Origin: Chitinophaga sp. LS1
GTDB lineage: Bacteria > Bacteroidota > Bacteroidia > Chitinophagales > Chitinophagaceae
DNA length: 64,000 nt
Direction of reading: 5' to 3'
NCBI RefSeq assembly: GCF_034274695.1
Contig: NZ_CP128362.1
Location: 868,001 to 932,000, forward strand
Below, piece after piece: positions 48,164-57,594 of the stretch. Numbering within the stretch: the stretch's first letter is position 1; every line of letters begins with the position of its first letter. Made by a program: the position numbers and the translations under genes. The notes under the pieces were generated by a model. That model did not search any database, was not told the DNA's origin, and saw nothing but the letters and a program-made list of their open reading frames with translations.

Positions 48164-50737
48164 TTAATTATTAACTCTACGAAAGTCATATAAAATATTA
48201 ATCATTACATAACGCCCTCTATTTTTTACATTTGTAGAAGAAATTAAATTATTAGAAAGAATTTGAGAGGCATTAGCCTTATTATTTAGTAAATTATTTA
48301 CATTTAAGGAAGTAATTAATTTACTATTTAGCCATCTAAAGCTTGCTCTTGATTCAACAATCAAAGAACTATATCTAAATGCACTTTCAAGACTATAATT
48401 TTTCTGTCCCGAATAGGTTATCTCCATTGAAATATTTTTAGTAATCTTAAAGTGGTTGTATCCATAATAATTTATTGAGTGAATATTTATAGCAACATTA
48501 TTTACACCAAAATCATTCTTATTATAAGAATATGTAATATTAGAAGATGTACTCCAGAACCCCAATACAAATTCAAATCCCAATCTTATATTAGCCTTAA
48601 GTGAAGTAATCTTCCATTTAGTTAAATCATAATATTGATCATTCGTAGAATAAAAAATTCCTTCCTCTAAATTAATATTACTTCTCTCTCCAACCTGCCC
48701 ACTCCATCCGCTTTTATTTCCCAATGAATATTTCTCATTTGTATTCAAAAAATGAGTCTCTTGTTTCACTGTTCCTAATTTATCTTCAACCAACAGAACA
48801 TTGGTCGTAATATTATTCTTCGTAGCATCAAAAGAAAAATTTGAGAACAAACTGCATTTTCTTTTACTTCCCCTGTATTCAATTGTTAAGGAATGATTAT
48901 TAGCCGGCTTAAGGTCAGGATTTCCTATAACAGGATTTTGTAAATCTAAATAATCTGGAACACTTGATAATTGATTATAAGTAGGGAAAGCATTTTCTCC
49001 TTTATATAACATCCTAACAAAGGAATTCTTCGAAAATTTATAATCAAATTGCAAAACTGGGAAAAATGAAAATCCTATTTTTTTAGAAGGACCCAATAAC
49101 TTATATGAAGAAATATTTCCACCAATCCAATAATTTAGCCTATTACTTTTATATTCATAAGTAATCTCACTCTCCATTTGACGGACAATGTAATTAAAGT
49201 TATTGCTTAAAGAATCTATAGGTACTAACTTTCCACTTGTCTCTTCAATTTTAGTCTTATAATCGTTATAAAATAATGAGTTTAAATAACTATACCTTAA
49301 CTCAAAATTCTTTTTGTCGCCTATAGGTTCAATGTATGAAACCTCCAATTTATTTTCTGAGATATCATTATTTCTGTTTATCAATTGATGTATACTTGAA
49401 TCCTGAAATTGTGTAGTATCTGCATTATAGTAATAACGAAATCTATTCTTTGAATCGAGATCTATACCATTATCTTTAAAATTCCCACTATACGAAAAAG
49501 CTAAATTTCTACCATTCTTTTTAAAAAAATGAGTAAAAAACAGATTGCCTTTCAATAAATTGGATTTATTTTTAGTACTATTAATTGAAAATTGGTCTTT
49601 TCTTTGAAAACCTGACTGAATATTTGTTATTTCACTATAATTTTCCCCATTAGCAAGGTCCCCATCCAAATGAATTATGAGCTTATTATTCTTATCAGGA
49701 TTAATTTTCCATTCCGAGTTAAAAGTTCCATTTTCAGATTGGCTATTTCCATTTGAATTTATATTATTATATAAAGTTCCGTCACTAGTAATTGTTTCTA
49801 TTGAATTATTTGATATTATCTCTGTATTCTCACTTTTATAATATATCCCGGTGTTAAAAGAAACCTTATCACTAATTTTTTTCCTTAACCCAATATCAAT
49901 ATCAGAATTATTCGCTTTCCCGGTATATTGCCCCATATTACTATTTGCCAAGGCTATATGATACTCTTGCTGATCATTAAATCTAAAGGCACTTGCAGCT
50001 AGACGATATAGACCATATTCTCCATATTGTGACGACAGTCTTCCAGCTATTATATCTTTAATACTTTCACTAGTTGTCAAATTAATAATTTTTTGCGTCT
50101 CCCCTCTTGATGTTCCTCTCATCCGATTAATATCTCCGTGATCATCAATCAACTGTATTTTATTAATAAGATAAGCCGGGACCAAACTTGTCAATGTTTT
50201 GATATCATTTACCAAAAACTCCTGCCCATTAATCATAATTTTAGTCACCTTCTGCCCCATCATACTAATCGTCCCATCACTATTAACTTCCAATCCAGGT
50301 AGCCTTTTCATTAGGTCTTCTACCATATCATGCTCAGAAAATATAAATCCTTTAGTATCATACTCAACTGTATCCTTCTTATAAGTAACTGGCTGTACAA
50401 TCCCTTTTACCACAAATTCTCTCAACATTTTCATACCTGTTTTCAAAACAATCTGAAAATCCAAACTACCCCCTGGTAAAGAAGTCTTTTCCCATACCTC
50501 ATATCCCAAGGATGTAACCCGCAATTTAAAAGCCTGGCTCTTTATCCCTGTAATCCTAAAAGATCCATTCTTATTACTCATACCTCTAAGCGTATCATTT
50601 GCCGTCATTAACCATACATTAGCTCCAATCACTACCTGACCAGTAGAATCCCTAACCGTACCCGTAACTATATAATCAGATTGTCCGTATAAGCAGAAAG
50701 AAACAAACAATGAGGATAATAATAAGAAGATTTTCAT
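48164..50737 (-). CDS. TonB-dependent receptor-like outer-membrane beta-barrel protein
   Basis: About 857 residues from ATG 50737 (MKIFLLLSSLFVSFCLYG), a clear signal peptide; the frame extends to 50761. A CarboxypepD_reg-like domain (GTVRDSTGQVVIGANVWL), a short plug (VEDLMKRLPGLEVNSDG, VTKIMINGQEF) and an outer_membrane beta-barrel family 3 region make up the rest. No SusD partner is next to it. The C-terminus ends in an aromatic-rich strand (NILYDFRRVNN). The ligand is unknown. Confidence 0.84.
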   Translation of the reverse strand: MKIFLLLSSLFVSFCLYGQSDYIVTGTVRDSTGQVVIGANVWLMTANDTLRGMSNKNGSFRITGIKSQAFKLRVTSLGYEVWEKTSLPGGSLDFQIVLKTGMKMLREFVVKGIVQPVTYKKDTVEYDTKGFIFSEHDMVEDLMKRLPGLEVNSDGTISMMGQKVTKIMINGQEFLVNDIKTLTSLVPAYLINKIQLIDDHGDINRMRGTSRGETQKIINLTTSESIKDIIAGRLSSQYGEYGLYRLAASAFRFNDQQEYHIALANSNMGQYTGKANNSDIDIGLRKKISDKVSFNTGIYYKSENTEIISNNSIETITSDGTLYNNINSNGNSQSENGTFNSEWKINPDKNNKLIIHLDGDLANGENYSEITNIQSGFQRKDQFSINSTKNKSNLLKGNLFFTHFFKKNGRNLAFSYSGNFKDNGIDLDSKNRFRYYYNADTTQFQDSSIHQLINRNNDISENKLEVSYIEPIGDKKNFELRYSYLNSLFYNDYKTKIEETSGKLVPIDSLSNNFNYIVRQMESEITYEYKSNRLNYWIGGNISSYKLLGPSKKIGFSFFPVLQFDYKFSKNSFVRMLYKGENAFPTYNQLSSVPDYLDLQNPVIGNPDLKPANNHSLTIEYRGSKRKCSLFSNFSFDATKNNITTNVLLVEDKLGTVKQETHFLNTNEKYSLGNKSGWSGQVGERSNINLEEGIFYSTNDQYYDLTKWKITSLKANIRLGFEFVLGFWSTSSNITYSYNKNDFGVNNVAINIHSINYYGYNHFKITKNISMEITYSGQKNYSLESAFRYSSLIVESRASFRWLNSKLITSLNVNNLLNNKANASQILSNNLISSTNVKNRGRYVMINILYDFRRVNN

Positions 50738-51006
50738 AATTGGGTAAACAGACGTAGACAATGGATATACTTCGCTTCTGAAGGTAATTGATTAGAAGAA
50801 GGGAAGTCATAGGAGCAAACGAATATATTTACTATTTAAAAAAATAAAACATACAACAAAATTAAAATACCAAAGAAAATTGTTAAACGCTCGTTAATCA
50901 GCCACTTCTGTATGTTATAAAAACCCCATTATATCAATTTAACAATACACCTATCTTATTAATATTGGAATTTATTTTTTTACCTGGAAACAATTAAAAT
51001 TTCACC

Positions 51007-51783
51007 ATGCATCGATTCAACTCATTTTTTGATGAGCTTATTACCCATCCATTATTGAGAGCCTCCCTCAGACTACCTCTATTTCATACCATGGATGTTG
51101 CCACGTTATCTCATATTTTAACGAGCAAGCAACTTCGCCCGCAACCTTGTCCGGTATTTAAAGAGAATCTATTATATCTCAGTTATGGAAAACCGGGGTA
51201 TAAAGTAGACCAACCATTTACAAGTAGACAAACAGCTTTAATGCCTGTGGTAATTATCTTAAAGCCCCAGGCCATCCATAGTATAATTAGGGCGTATCCA
51301 TTTGACTCCGGCGGTTTTAAGCTATATAAAGAACAGATGCATCGAAAAATGCGATTAGAGGATTTTATGATTACTCCTCACCTACCAGCTATTGAGAAGG
51401 TGGTACAATTCTTCTTTGATAATAATATGGGGTATTACCAGGGATCGGCTATTCAACAGATCAAGTATGACCTCATTCAAACCCCAATCGAGGCTTATCA
51501 TGCCTTAATTACCAATAAATGTTTAAGCCAGGCCGATGACCGTAAAATGAGTGTCGAAATCCAAGTTAACTACCCTCTTTTACTTACAAAAGAAACAGTA
51601 GAAGCAATTATTCTACCAGAAATGCTGGCCACTAACTCAATTATAAAAACCTTTGTTAGTGACACCGCTGCAGCTGTAATTAGCATCCCTAATTATGGCT
51701 TGCCTTTTAATATGTACTATGTTTTCTATTTAGAAGAAATCAAAAAATTCTTACAAAAAAAACAATATTTCAATGACAATTGA
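51007..51783 (+). CDS. Unknown protein, possibly ADP-ribosyltransferase-like, first gene of the DnaA-like pair
   Basis: A 258-residue cytosolic protein without signal or TM segments. I do not recognise a named family. Seen: an early His (FHTMDVATLSHILTSKQL), CPVFKENLLYLSYGKPGYKV at about 48-66, and late MSVEIQVNYPLLL and AIILPEMLA. An early His before a helix that ends in an L-x-P, and a late Glu in a strand, recall DarT/PARP-like transferases. This is pattern resemblance only. Its last 11 bp overlap the DnaA-like gene, so the two are translationally coupled. About 270 bp upstream hold no recognised feature. Confidence 0.5.
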   Translation: MHRFNSFFDELITHPLLRASLRLPLFHTMDVATLSHILTSKQLRPQPCPVFKENLLYLSYGKPGYKVDQPFTSRQTALMPVVIILKPQAIHSIIRAYPFDSGGFKLYKEQMHRKMRLEDFMITPHLPAIEKVVQFFFDNNMGYYQGSAIQQIKYDLIQTPIEAYHALITNKCLSQADDRKMSVEIQVNYPLLLTKETVEAIILPEMLATNSIIKTFVSDTAAAVISIPNYGLPFNMYYVFYLEEIKKFLQKKQYFNDN

Positions 51784-53518
51784 TATCGAATATGAGTTAT
51801 ATGGGTTCATTGAATATTTACCCAATAGTATCGGATTTTTATCCCCTGTCTTTAAGTCAGGGGATAATTACTATATGCAAAACTCATATGATAACCACGT
51901 CATAACCTCCTTTCTGGCTTTGCCTCCCTCTCAGACACATCTTATTCAACAATGGCCGAAAGAAAAACTAACCAGAAGGAGTGGACAAAATTGTGTTTTT
52001 GGCTTCAAAAAGGAGAGTCAGATTTTTTTTGCCGAAGGGAAAGTACTCGCACGGCAACTAATTACTGAAGTTCATTTTAACGATGATTGTTATAACCAGG
52101 TACAAAGATTTATCGATGAATTTAAGGATGATAATGATAGTCGCAATCTGGCAGAATCCGTCTGGCGACAGTGTCTAAATATTATTGCTTCACAAAGTCG
52201 TGTTTTTAAAAACCTATTTGAAAAAAATTTCATGCCCTATTATTATGCTACCCCAAATTTATATTTATATTCTAAGAACCCTCAATTAAAAGACATTCTC
52301 CGTAATCAATTTTTCCCGGATATACACGCCTCAATGCTAAATAAATATGGAGATAAATTTAACATTATCATCCATAGTGAAAAAGATTCCGGTATCTCAT
52401 TATATGATGTTAGACCAGTAAAGCTGAATGAGTCTCCTCACTTAAAACATTTCTTCAGTCAAAAAAGAGAAATGATTCCTGGCATGACATTCCAAAACTA
52501 CTTCACTTGCAAATACAATTTGGAAATTTACAACCTATTGTCCCACTTTGTAAGCAGAACTGAAGTGAATGGAGAAAGAGTATTTGTGCTACTTGGTCCA
52601 AATGGTTCAGGGAAAACACATTTATTGCATGCATTAGCAAAGGAATACAGAAACCCTAATATCTACCCACAAACATTGCTTTACACCATCCCCTCTAATT
52701 TTTTCTATGTAGAAGAAATTCTTCAGGAACCGATTGATTTATTTCAAATGCATTGTCGTAACAATGACATAGTAATAATTGATGACGCACAATTTATCTT
52801 TCAGCAAAGAAGTAAGCTAGCTGAATCATTTATTGATATCATCTCTTCTTATATTAAACTGGGGAAAAAGTTCATTTTAGGGTATCAGATTAAGCAGGAA
52901 AATGACAACATTTCGCACCGCATATGTGTCGAGTTGAATACAAACGTCAAATCGGTAAGCATTTCATTGCCTGGCATTCAGGACAAAATTGATTTACTTT
53001 CGAATAAATTATCTAAGAACAATCTTACTTTTTCGGACGACTTTATTAAAAACTTATCATATCTTCTTCCCCCTAGTCTAGAATACATCGACAAATTAAA
53101 TGTTTACATACACCTGCTAATAGAGAGGAATCGATGTGAAAATGATCTCTTAACCTTATGCTCGAATTATCTAAAACACAGAAATCAAAATAACCTAAGT
53201 CTGCTATATGACCTTATCCAATTATATTTTACCCAAAATAATGATATTAAAGGAATGGAAAATATTTCCCTTGAATATGCGAACGCCACTTTTATATGTA
53301 TGTACCTTTCCGAATTATTAATACCTAATAGAGAAGTTTTATCCAGATCCTGGATCAAGGATTACTCTTACCATACACTCACACAGGTTTTCTTTCTAAA
53401 TCCCAATTTTAAAAAACTAATTACCAATATCTTTAAATTCATGATTGACAATGGGTGGCAACTATCTCCCAACAAAACGAAACCATATAAAGATCCTATT
53501 ACCTCCAACCACTTATAA
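51773..53518 (+). CDS. Divergent DnaA paralogue (DnaA-like AAA+ ATPase)
   Basis: A 581-residue protein. Residues 1-125 are unrecognised. Residues 129-205 resemble DnaA domain I (SVWRQCLNIIASQSRVFKNL, PNLYLYSKNPQLKDILRNQF). Residues 232-455 are a DnaA-type AAA+ domain with Walker A GPNGSGKTHLLHAL (275-288), Walker B DIVIIDDAQFIF (332-343) and HRICVELNTN where DnaA has the RLxSRF arginine-finger segment, so the finger Arg appears to be Glu. Residues 474-560 resemble DnaA domain IV (LLYDLIQLYFT, FICMYLSELL), but the GGRDHSTV signature reads IKDYSYHTL. DnaA-box binding is probably lost. It is coupled to the preceding gene. Confidence 0.72.
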   Translation: MTIDIEYELYGFIEYLPNSIGFLSPVFKSGDNYYMQNSYDNHVITSFLALPPSQTHLIQQWPKEKLTRRSGQNCVFGFKKESQIFFAEGKVLARQLITEVHFNDDCYNQVQRFIDEFKDDNDSRNLAESVWRQCLNIIASQSRVFKNLFEKNFMPYYYATPNLYLYSKNPQLKDILRNQFFPDIHASMLNKYGDKFNIIIHSEKDSGISLYDVRPVKLNESPHLKHFFSQKREMIPGMTFQNYFTCKYNLEIYNLLSHFVSRTEVNGERVFVLLGPNGSGKTHLLHALAKEYRNPNIYPQTLLYTIPSNFFYVEEILQEPIDLFQMHCRNNDIVIIDDAQFIFQQRSKLAESFIDIISSYIKLGKKFILGYQIKQENDNISHRICVELNTNVKSVSISLPGIQDKIDLLSNKLSKNNLTFSDDFIKNLSYLLPPSLEYIDKLNVYIHLLIERNRCENDLLTLCSNYLKHRNQNNLSLLYDLIQLYFTQNNDIKGMENISLEYANATFICMYLSELLIPNREVLSRSWIKDYSYHTLTQVFFLNPNFKKLITNIFKFMIDNGWQLSPNKTKPYKDPITSNHL

Positions 53519-53626
53519 TAAAATCTTATATCATTAACTCCGCATTAACTACTCCCTATTTTTTTATCAATAGATTTGGAACGGTATCAACAATTGTCAT
53601 GTAACCTATATCAGAGGGGTCTACTT

Positions 53627-54169
53627 ATGTTACACAAATCAGACGAGGAACTGCTTAAAGAAATAAAAGCAGGTAACGAAGCTACATTTGCGGCTGTTTA
53701 CAACCATTACCAACCATTACTGCTAATGGAGGCTTATTACAAAATCAGATCTACTGCCGAGGCAGAAGATATGGTACAGGAGATCTTTACTTCGTTTTGG
53801 AACCGAAGGAAGGAGATTCCGCTTACCATTCCGCTGAAACACTACCTTTATAAAGCAGTACATCTGCAGTACGCCTACAAATGCCGTAAAAGCGAGGTGG
53901 CGAAGAAATTCATCCAACACTCTCTTTACATCTCAAAGGAAGGGACAATCAACCACGCGTTAGAAAATAAAGAAATATACCACCAAATTAAAGAAGCGAT
54001 CGCTACAGTAACAGCACCTGCCACCAGAAGGGCATTTGAGCTTTTATATATAGAAGATAAAAGCCATAAGGAAATAGCACTTGATATGAATATCCAACCC
54101 CAGGTGGTCAAAAACCAGGTAAGCCGGGCGCTTAAAATAATCCGTTCCCATCTTAAAAAAGTAATATGA
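53627..54169 (+). CDS. ECF sigma factor (FecI-like)
   Basis: 180 residues from the ATG at 53627 (MLHKSDEELLKEIKAGNEAT); a TTG at 53576 is a less likely start. Region 2 is AAVYNHYQPLLL...AEDMVQEIFTSFWNRRKEIP and region 4 is LLYIEDKSHKEIALDMNIQPQVVKNQVSRALKII. A TAGATTTG (53571-53578) matches the Bacteroidota -7 element TAnnTTTG and could be its promoter, though no clear -33 element was seen. It is followed after 40 bp by an anti-sigma gene. Confidence 0.87.
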   Translation: MLHKSDEELLKEIKAGNEATFAAVYNHYQPLLLMEAYYKIRSTAEAEDMVQEIFTSFWNRRKEIPLTIPLKHYLYKAVHLQYAYKCRKSEVAKKFIQHSLYISKEGTINHALENKEIYHQIKEAIATVTAPATRRAFELLYIEDKSHKEIALDMNIQPQVVKNQVSRALKIIRSHLKKVI

Positions 54170-54209
54170 ATATGTTACTTTAGATTGTAATTCGCAATCT
54201 AAAAGCATC

Positions 54210-55310
54210 ATGAATACAGATTATGAACTGATACACCGTTTAACTTTAGAAGAGTTAGCTGAGGTGATCAGTGATGAAGACCTCGTGTACCTCAAAACAA
54301 CCATTCGGGAAGACCCGGAAGCCTTTAATGTTTGGTTCGAAACCAGGAATATTCTCAATGAACCAGATGTAAAGGAGTTCCTTGAGCGATCTCGCCCGGT
54401 GGAAATGATTTTTCAAGCGACATTAAAAGACAAAAAAAGGCCAGGGTCCTGGAAATTTTATTTATTAAGCATCGCCGCAATAATTATGGTTGGTCTTTGC
54501 TTCTTCCATTTTTATTATCCCCCAGCAACCAGGTTCCCGGTCCCTAACAATGCCCTTGCCAACAAAGATATTCGCCTGGAATTGCCTGGTTCAGGTAATA
54601 TTAATTTATCTGACAATCATGATTCAGTAAAAGTAAATGATATTACCATTCATCACAATGGTGACTCTATGACCTATGTTTCCGCTACGGCTCCTGCAGG
54701 AATAGCAACACTGACCATACCTCAGGGGAAAGATTACAAAATCACACTAAGTGATGGATCTACGGTCTGGCTGAATTCTATAACCACACTTCAATTCCCT
54801 TTGTCTTTCACAGGAAATACAAGAGAAATATCCATCAATGGAGAAGCATACATTGAAGTTGCGAAAAGCACAAAACCATTTTTTGTCAAATTACCTGGCA
54901 AGATGCTCCAGGTATTAGGAACTTCATTTAATGTCAATACATATGATAGCAATAAAGTGCAGGTGGCATTGGTCAATGGTGCTGTCAAAGTACAGGATAG
55001 AATATTGCACCCAGGCCAACAGCTAACCTATACGTCTGATCAGATGGACATAACCACATTTGATGAATCAGCACTCCTTGGTTGGCGTCAGGGTTTATAT
55101 ATTTTTAACAATACTTCCCTTTCCGACATTATGAAAGTAATACCCCGTTGGTTTGACAAGCAGGTAATAATGGATAATCCAGCAAAAGGCAAATCCAGAT
55201 TTACAGGAGTAATTTATAAAAATGAGCCAGTAGAGCATTCCCTGGATATACTAAAGGCTACCAACGACTTTGATTATTATATTCAAGGAGACATCATTCA
55301 CATTAAATAA
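54210..55310 (+). CDS. FecR-family anti-sigma factor/regulator
   Basis: A 366-residue membrane protein. A cytoplasmic N-terminal ~75 residues is followed by one TM segment (FYLLSIAAIIMVGLCFFHFY), then the periplasmic FecR domain (TIPQGKDYKITLSDGSTVWL, LPGKMLQVLGTSFNVNTY) and a C-terminal DUF4974 domain (LYIFNNTSLSDIMKVI, TGVIYKNEPVEHSLDILKAT). It controls the neighbouring ECF sigma factor in response to a TonB-dependent transducer. No SusC with STN domain follows directly, which is unusual. Confidence 0.88.
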   Translation: MNTDYELIHRLTLEELAEVISDEDLVYLKTTIREDPEAFNVWFETRNILNEPDVKEFLERSRPVEMIFQATLKDKKRPGSWKFYLLSIAAIIMVGLCFFHFYYPPATRFPVPNNALANKDIRLELPGSGNINLSDNHDSVKVNDITIHHNGDSMTYVSATAPAGIATLTIPQGKDYKITLSDGSTVWLNSITTLQFPLSFTGNTREISINGEAYIEVAKSTKPFFVKLPGKMLQVLGTSFNVNTYDSNKVQVALVNGAVKVQDRILHPGQQLTYTSDQMDITTFDESALLGWRQGLYIFNNTSLSDIMKVIPRWFDKQVIMDNPAKGKSRFTGVIYKNEPVEHSLDILKATNDFDYYIQGDIIHIK

Positions 55311-55353
55311 ATAATTCCTTACAGTACCAAACTACTTTCCTATAGGGTTTACC

Positions 55354-55392
55354 CCAAAAAAGGCACTCCGCATATAGCGAAGCGCCTTTTCT
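55354..55392. terminator. Imperfect hairpin between convergent fecR and 187-residue ORF
   Basis: AAAAAAGGCACTCCGC and GCGAAGCGCCTTTT can pair around ATATA with two mismatches; A- and T-runs on both sides fit a bidirectional terminator. It lies 44 bp after the fecR stop and 3 bp from the next leftward gene. Confidence 0.6.
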
Positions 55393-55394
55393 AA

Positions 55395-55958
55395 TTACAA
55401 TACTACATCCATCATCGTCTCATTCGCCGGCAGATCTTTCGCCACCGCTCTCACCTTACTCCCCGCTACCACACCATTCGCCACAGTAGCCGTATACAAC
55501 CAATCCAATCCATTCGCCTGCAGCACTGCATCTCCCTGCTCAACCACATCTCCATTCGCGGAATAGATCACCAACCTCACACTCGCCACCTTGAAATCAT
55601 CCACTGCTCGCAAAGTAATCGTAGATCCAACCAGCCCATCATACAGCTCCGTATTGATCTTCGTAATCTCCGGCGCCTTAAACGCATCTCTCATCGCCAA
55701 ATTATAAGCACTCTGATCGCCCTTTATCGCCGTTGCATACAGCGCCTTCAAATCAGGATCATCCATTACCGCCTTGGCATAGATGATACTCTGCTTGAAC
55801 TTAGCCTGCACTTCGAGCTGTTTAGACGTAGCTAATACACGACTCGCACCTCGATGCTTACCTAGCCGGGTAGCCCCGGATTTTGACTTCGTAATAGTCA
55901 ATATTCCTCCTATCGACCCTGAAGCTTCCTTCAGGATCAGGTTTTCTGATTTTGCCAT
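55395..55958 (-). CDS. Hypothetical protein, Bacteroidota-specific small family
   Basis: A 187-residue protein without signal peptide, starting MAKSENLILKEASGSIGGIL. It has a first half (to ~90) with KQLEVQAKFKQSIIYAKAVM and a second half with Ig-like strand patterns (STITLRAVDDFKVASVRLVI, VAGSKVRAVAKDLP). I have no function for it. It has noticeably higher GC and plainer codon use than its neighbours. It is transcribed convergently to fecR. Confidence 0.65.
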   Translation of the reverse strand: MAKSENLILKEASGSIGGILTITKSKSGATRLGKHRGASRVLATSKQLEVQAKFKQSIIYAKAVMDDPDLKALYATAIKGDQSAYNLAMRDAFKAPEITKINTELYDGLVGSTITLRAVDDFKVASVRLVIYSANGDVVEQGDAVLQANGLDWLYTATVANGVVAGSKVRAVAKDLPANETMMDVVL

Positions 55959-56203
55959 AAAAATTAATTTTTGGGGTTACACAATTTTGAAAGGCCTTAC
56001 TAGACATTTTGTCGTTGTGAGTTCGACTAAAACCATCCAGTGAAATGAAAGGTGCCTCTCCTTCATTCCGGGCACAGCCTGGATGATCGATGCCTTACGA
56101 CAACAATATTAACACGACAATACACATCAAAATGAAGAATCTTTTGAGGAAGCTATAAGAAGGAGTTGGGAAGCGATAAAATGAGGTTAAATAAAACAAA
56201 CAG

Positions 56204-56524
56204 TCACATGATGATACGAATCCGGCTGAATAACATGGGAGCATAAGCTCTTGACAGGGGAATATCCCTGTCAAGAACTTTAACACTAGAATCTGTCACA
56301 CTGGTAATTTGCTCTAATGCAACAATGTAACTACGATGTACACGGCAAAAGAGTGCCACGGGTAGCTTTTTTTCCAGTTGGCTGAGCGTACTACTTACCA
56401 GGTAATTACCCTCTCTTGTGATGATCCTGGAACATCCGCCACTGGCTTCTACCAGTATGACGACTTGGCTATTCACCTTAGTGAAAAGCCCTTTACTTTG
56501 ATGGACAAACAAATCTACAGACAT
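56204..56524 (-). CDS. LytTR-type DNA-binding protein, stand-alone domain
   Basis: 106 residues forming almost only a LytTR domain: VILVEASGGCSRIITREGNY, a LSQLEKKLP helix, FCRVHRSYIVALEQITSV and the terminal IPLSRAYAPMLF. No receiver domain is present, so it acts as a simple regulator or needs a partner. It is 15 bp after the small leftward gene upstream, with which it is probably co-transcribed. Confidence 0.82.
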   Translation of the reverse strand: MSVDLFVHQSKGLFTKVNSQVVILVEASGGCSRIITREGNYLVSSTLSQLEKKLPVALFCRVHRSYIVALEQITSVTDSSVKVLDRDIPLSRAYAPMLFSRIRIIM

Positions 56525-56539
56525 AAATAAAGGTTGTTT

Positions 56540-56857
56540 TTAAATCTCCTTCTTCAGAATAAAAAGTCGTGCAGCCGTTTCTTCTGGGTCAAAATCTGGA
56601 AAGGCTCTACAGAACTCCCTTAAACAGAGAGGATAGTCTTCAGATTTACCCAATTTAGAACGGGCTTTACCCAACCTTCTATTTCCGGTTTTAGGAGATT
56701 TTCGGGTTAATAATGCGATATCCTCAGCGAATACCGTTGTTGCAAGGATGCGGACAATAATCTCACGCGGGACATTATGCCCATTTTTGCCACTTTCCAA
56801 CATTGAATGTTTTTCATGTTTAATTTTATTTGGGTTTGATTTTACGTGGCATACCAA
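56540..56857 (-). CDS. Hypothetical small basic protein
   Basis: A 105-residue frame; an ATG at 56803 (MLESGKNGHNVPREIIVRIL) gives an 87-residue product and is the likelier start. It has a basic centre (TRKSPKTGNRRLGKARSKLG) and an acidic C-terminus (FPDFDPEETAARLF). No family is recognised. It precedes the LytTR gene and is divergent from the 56917 operon. Confidence 0.5.
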   Translation of the reverse strand: MVCHVKSNPNKIKHEKHSMLESGKNGHNVPREIIVRILATTVFAEDIALLTRKSPKTGNRRLGKARSKLGKSEDYPLCLREFCRAFPDFDPEETAARLFILKKEI

Positions 56858-56916
56858 ATATAAAAATTATTCTTTTTATCACAAACACTTTGAATCATTA
56901 AAATTCACAATTTCTC

Positions 56917-57594
56917 ATGCCTGAAAAACATAAACAGCGTACCAGCAAATGGCCCTTACAAAAGAAAAAAGTATCTACTGAATTGATACACATAGCACGT
57001 GTAGCAAAGCTAATCCGCACCGTGTGTTGTTGTGGTCCTATCTACATGCAACCAGACCGCAGTAGATTTAATCAACTCTCAAAATTTATTGTTCGCAAGT
57101 GTATCATCACCGATACATTACAGCCACCTGGGAAGCGAAATATATTGAATGCAGATCTGGAAACGCTGAAAGGTTATGAATTGGATATAGAATGTCCACT
57201 CGCTGAACACCTGGATATTCAATATCAAATCAACATCGGAAAGAGGATTGATATTTATTTCCCTGCTTTTATCCCGGCAGTACAGATTAACAACCCATCC
57301 GATGCTACGCATTGCAGGTTAATAGCCGTGACCGCGTCCCTGGATTTCGGTTATTATTCTGCCGTCATAAAATCAGATCAAACATTGCTGATCCAACTTT
57401 CTCATGAACCGGTACATCCATTCACCCTGCAAATGGAACTACCACAGCCATCACATCTACCAATCTTCATTGTACTAGGCCTTTCTTATTGCAATGAAAT
57501 AAATCTGTCAAAATACTGCCAGGCTGTGAGAATTTTACACATTGAAAATGCTAACCCTGTTTCAATTTCATCAACCCAAAATACAATCCCATGA
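56917..57594 (+). CDS. Hypothetical protein, first gene of a four-gene module
   Basis: A 225-residue protein with a basic N-terminus (MPEKHKQRTSKWPLQKKKVS) and beta-rich remainder; CCCGPIY near residue 38 is the only Cys cluster. No family is recognised. The stop overlaps the next start by ATGA, suggesting coupled expression with the following genes that lead to a DnaC-like ATPase. Confidence 0.6.
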   Translation: MPEKHKQRTSKWPLQKKKVSTELIHIARVAKLIRTVCCCGPIYMQPDRSRFNQLSKFIVRKCIITDTLQPPGKRNILNADLETLKGYELDIECPLAEHLDIQYQINIGKRIDIYFPAFIPAVQINNPSDATHCRLIAVTASLDFGYYSAVIKSDQTLLIQLSHEPVHPFTLQMELPQPSHLPIFIVLGLSYCNEINLSKYCQAVRILHIENANPVSISSTQNTIP

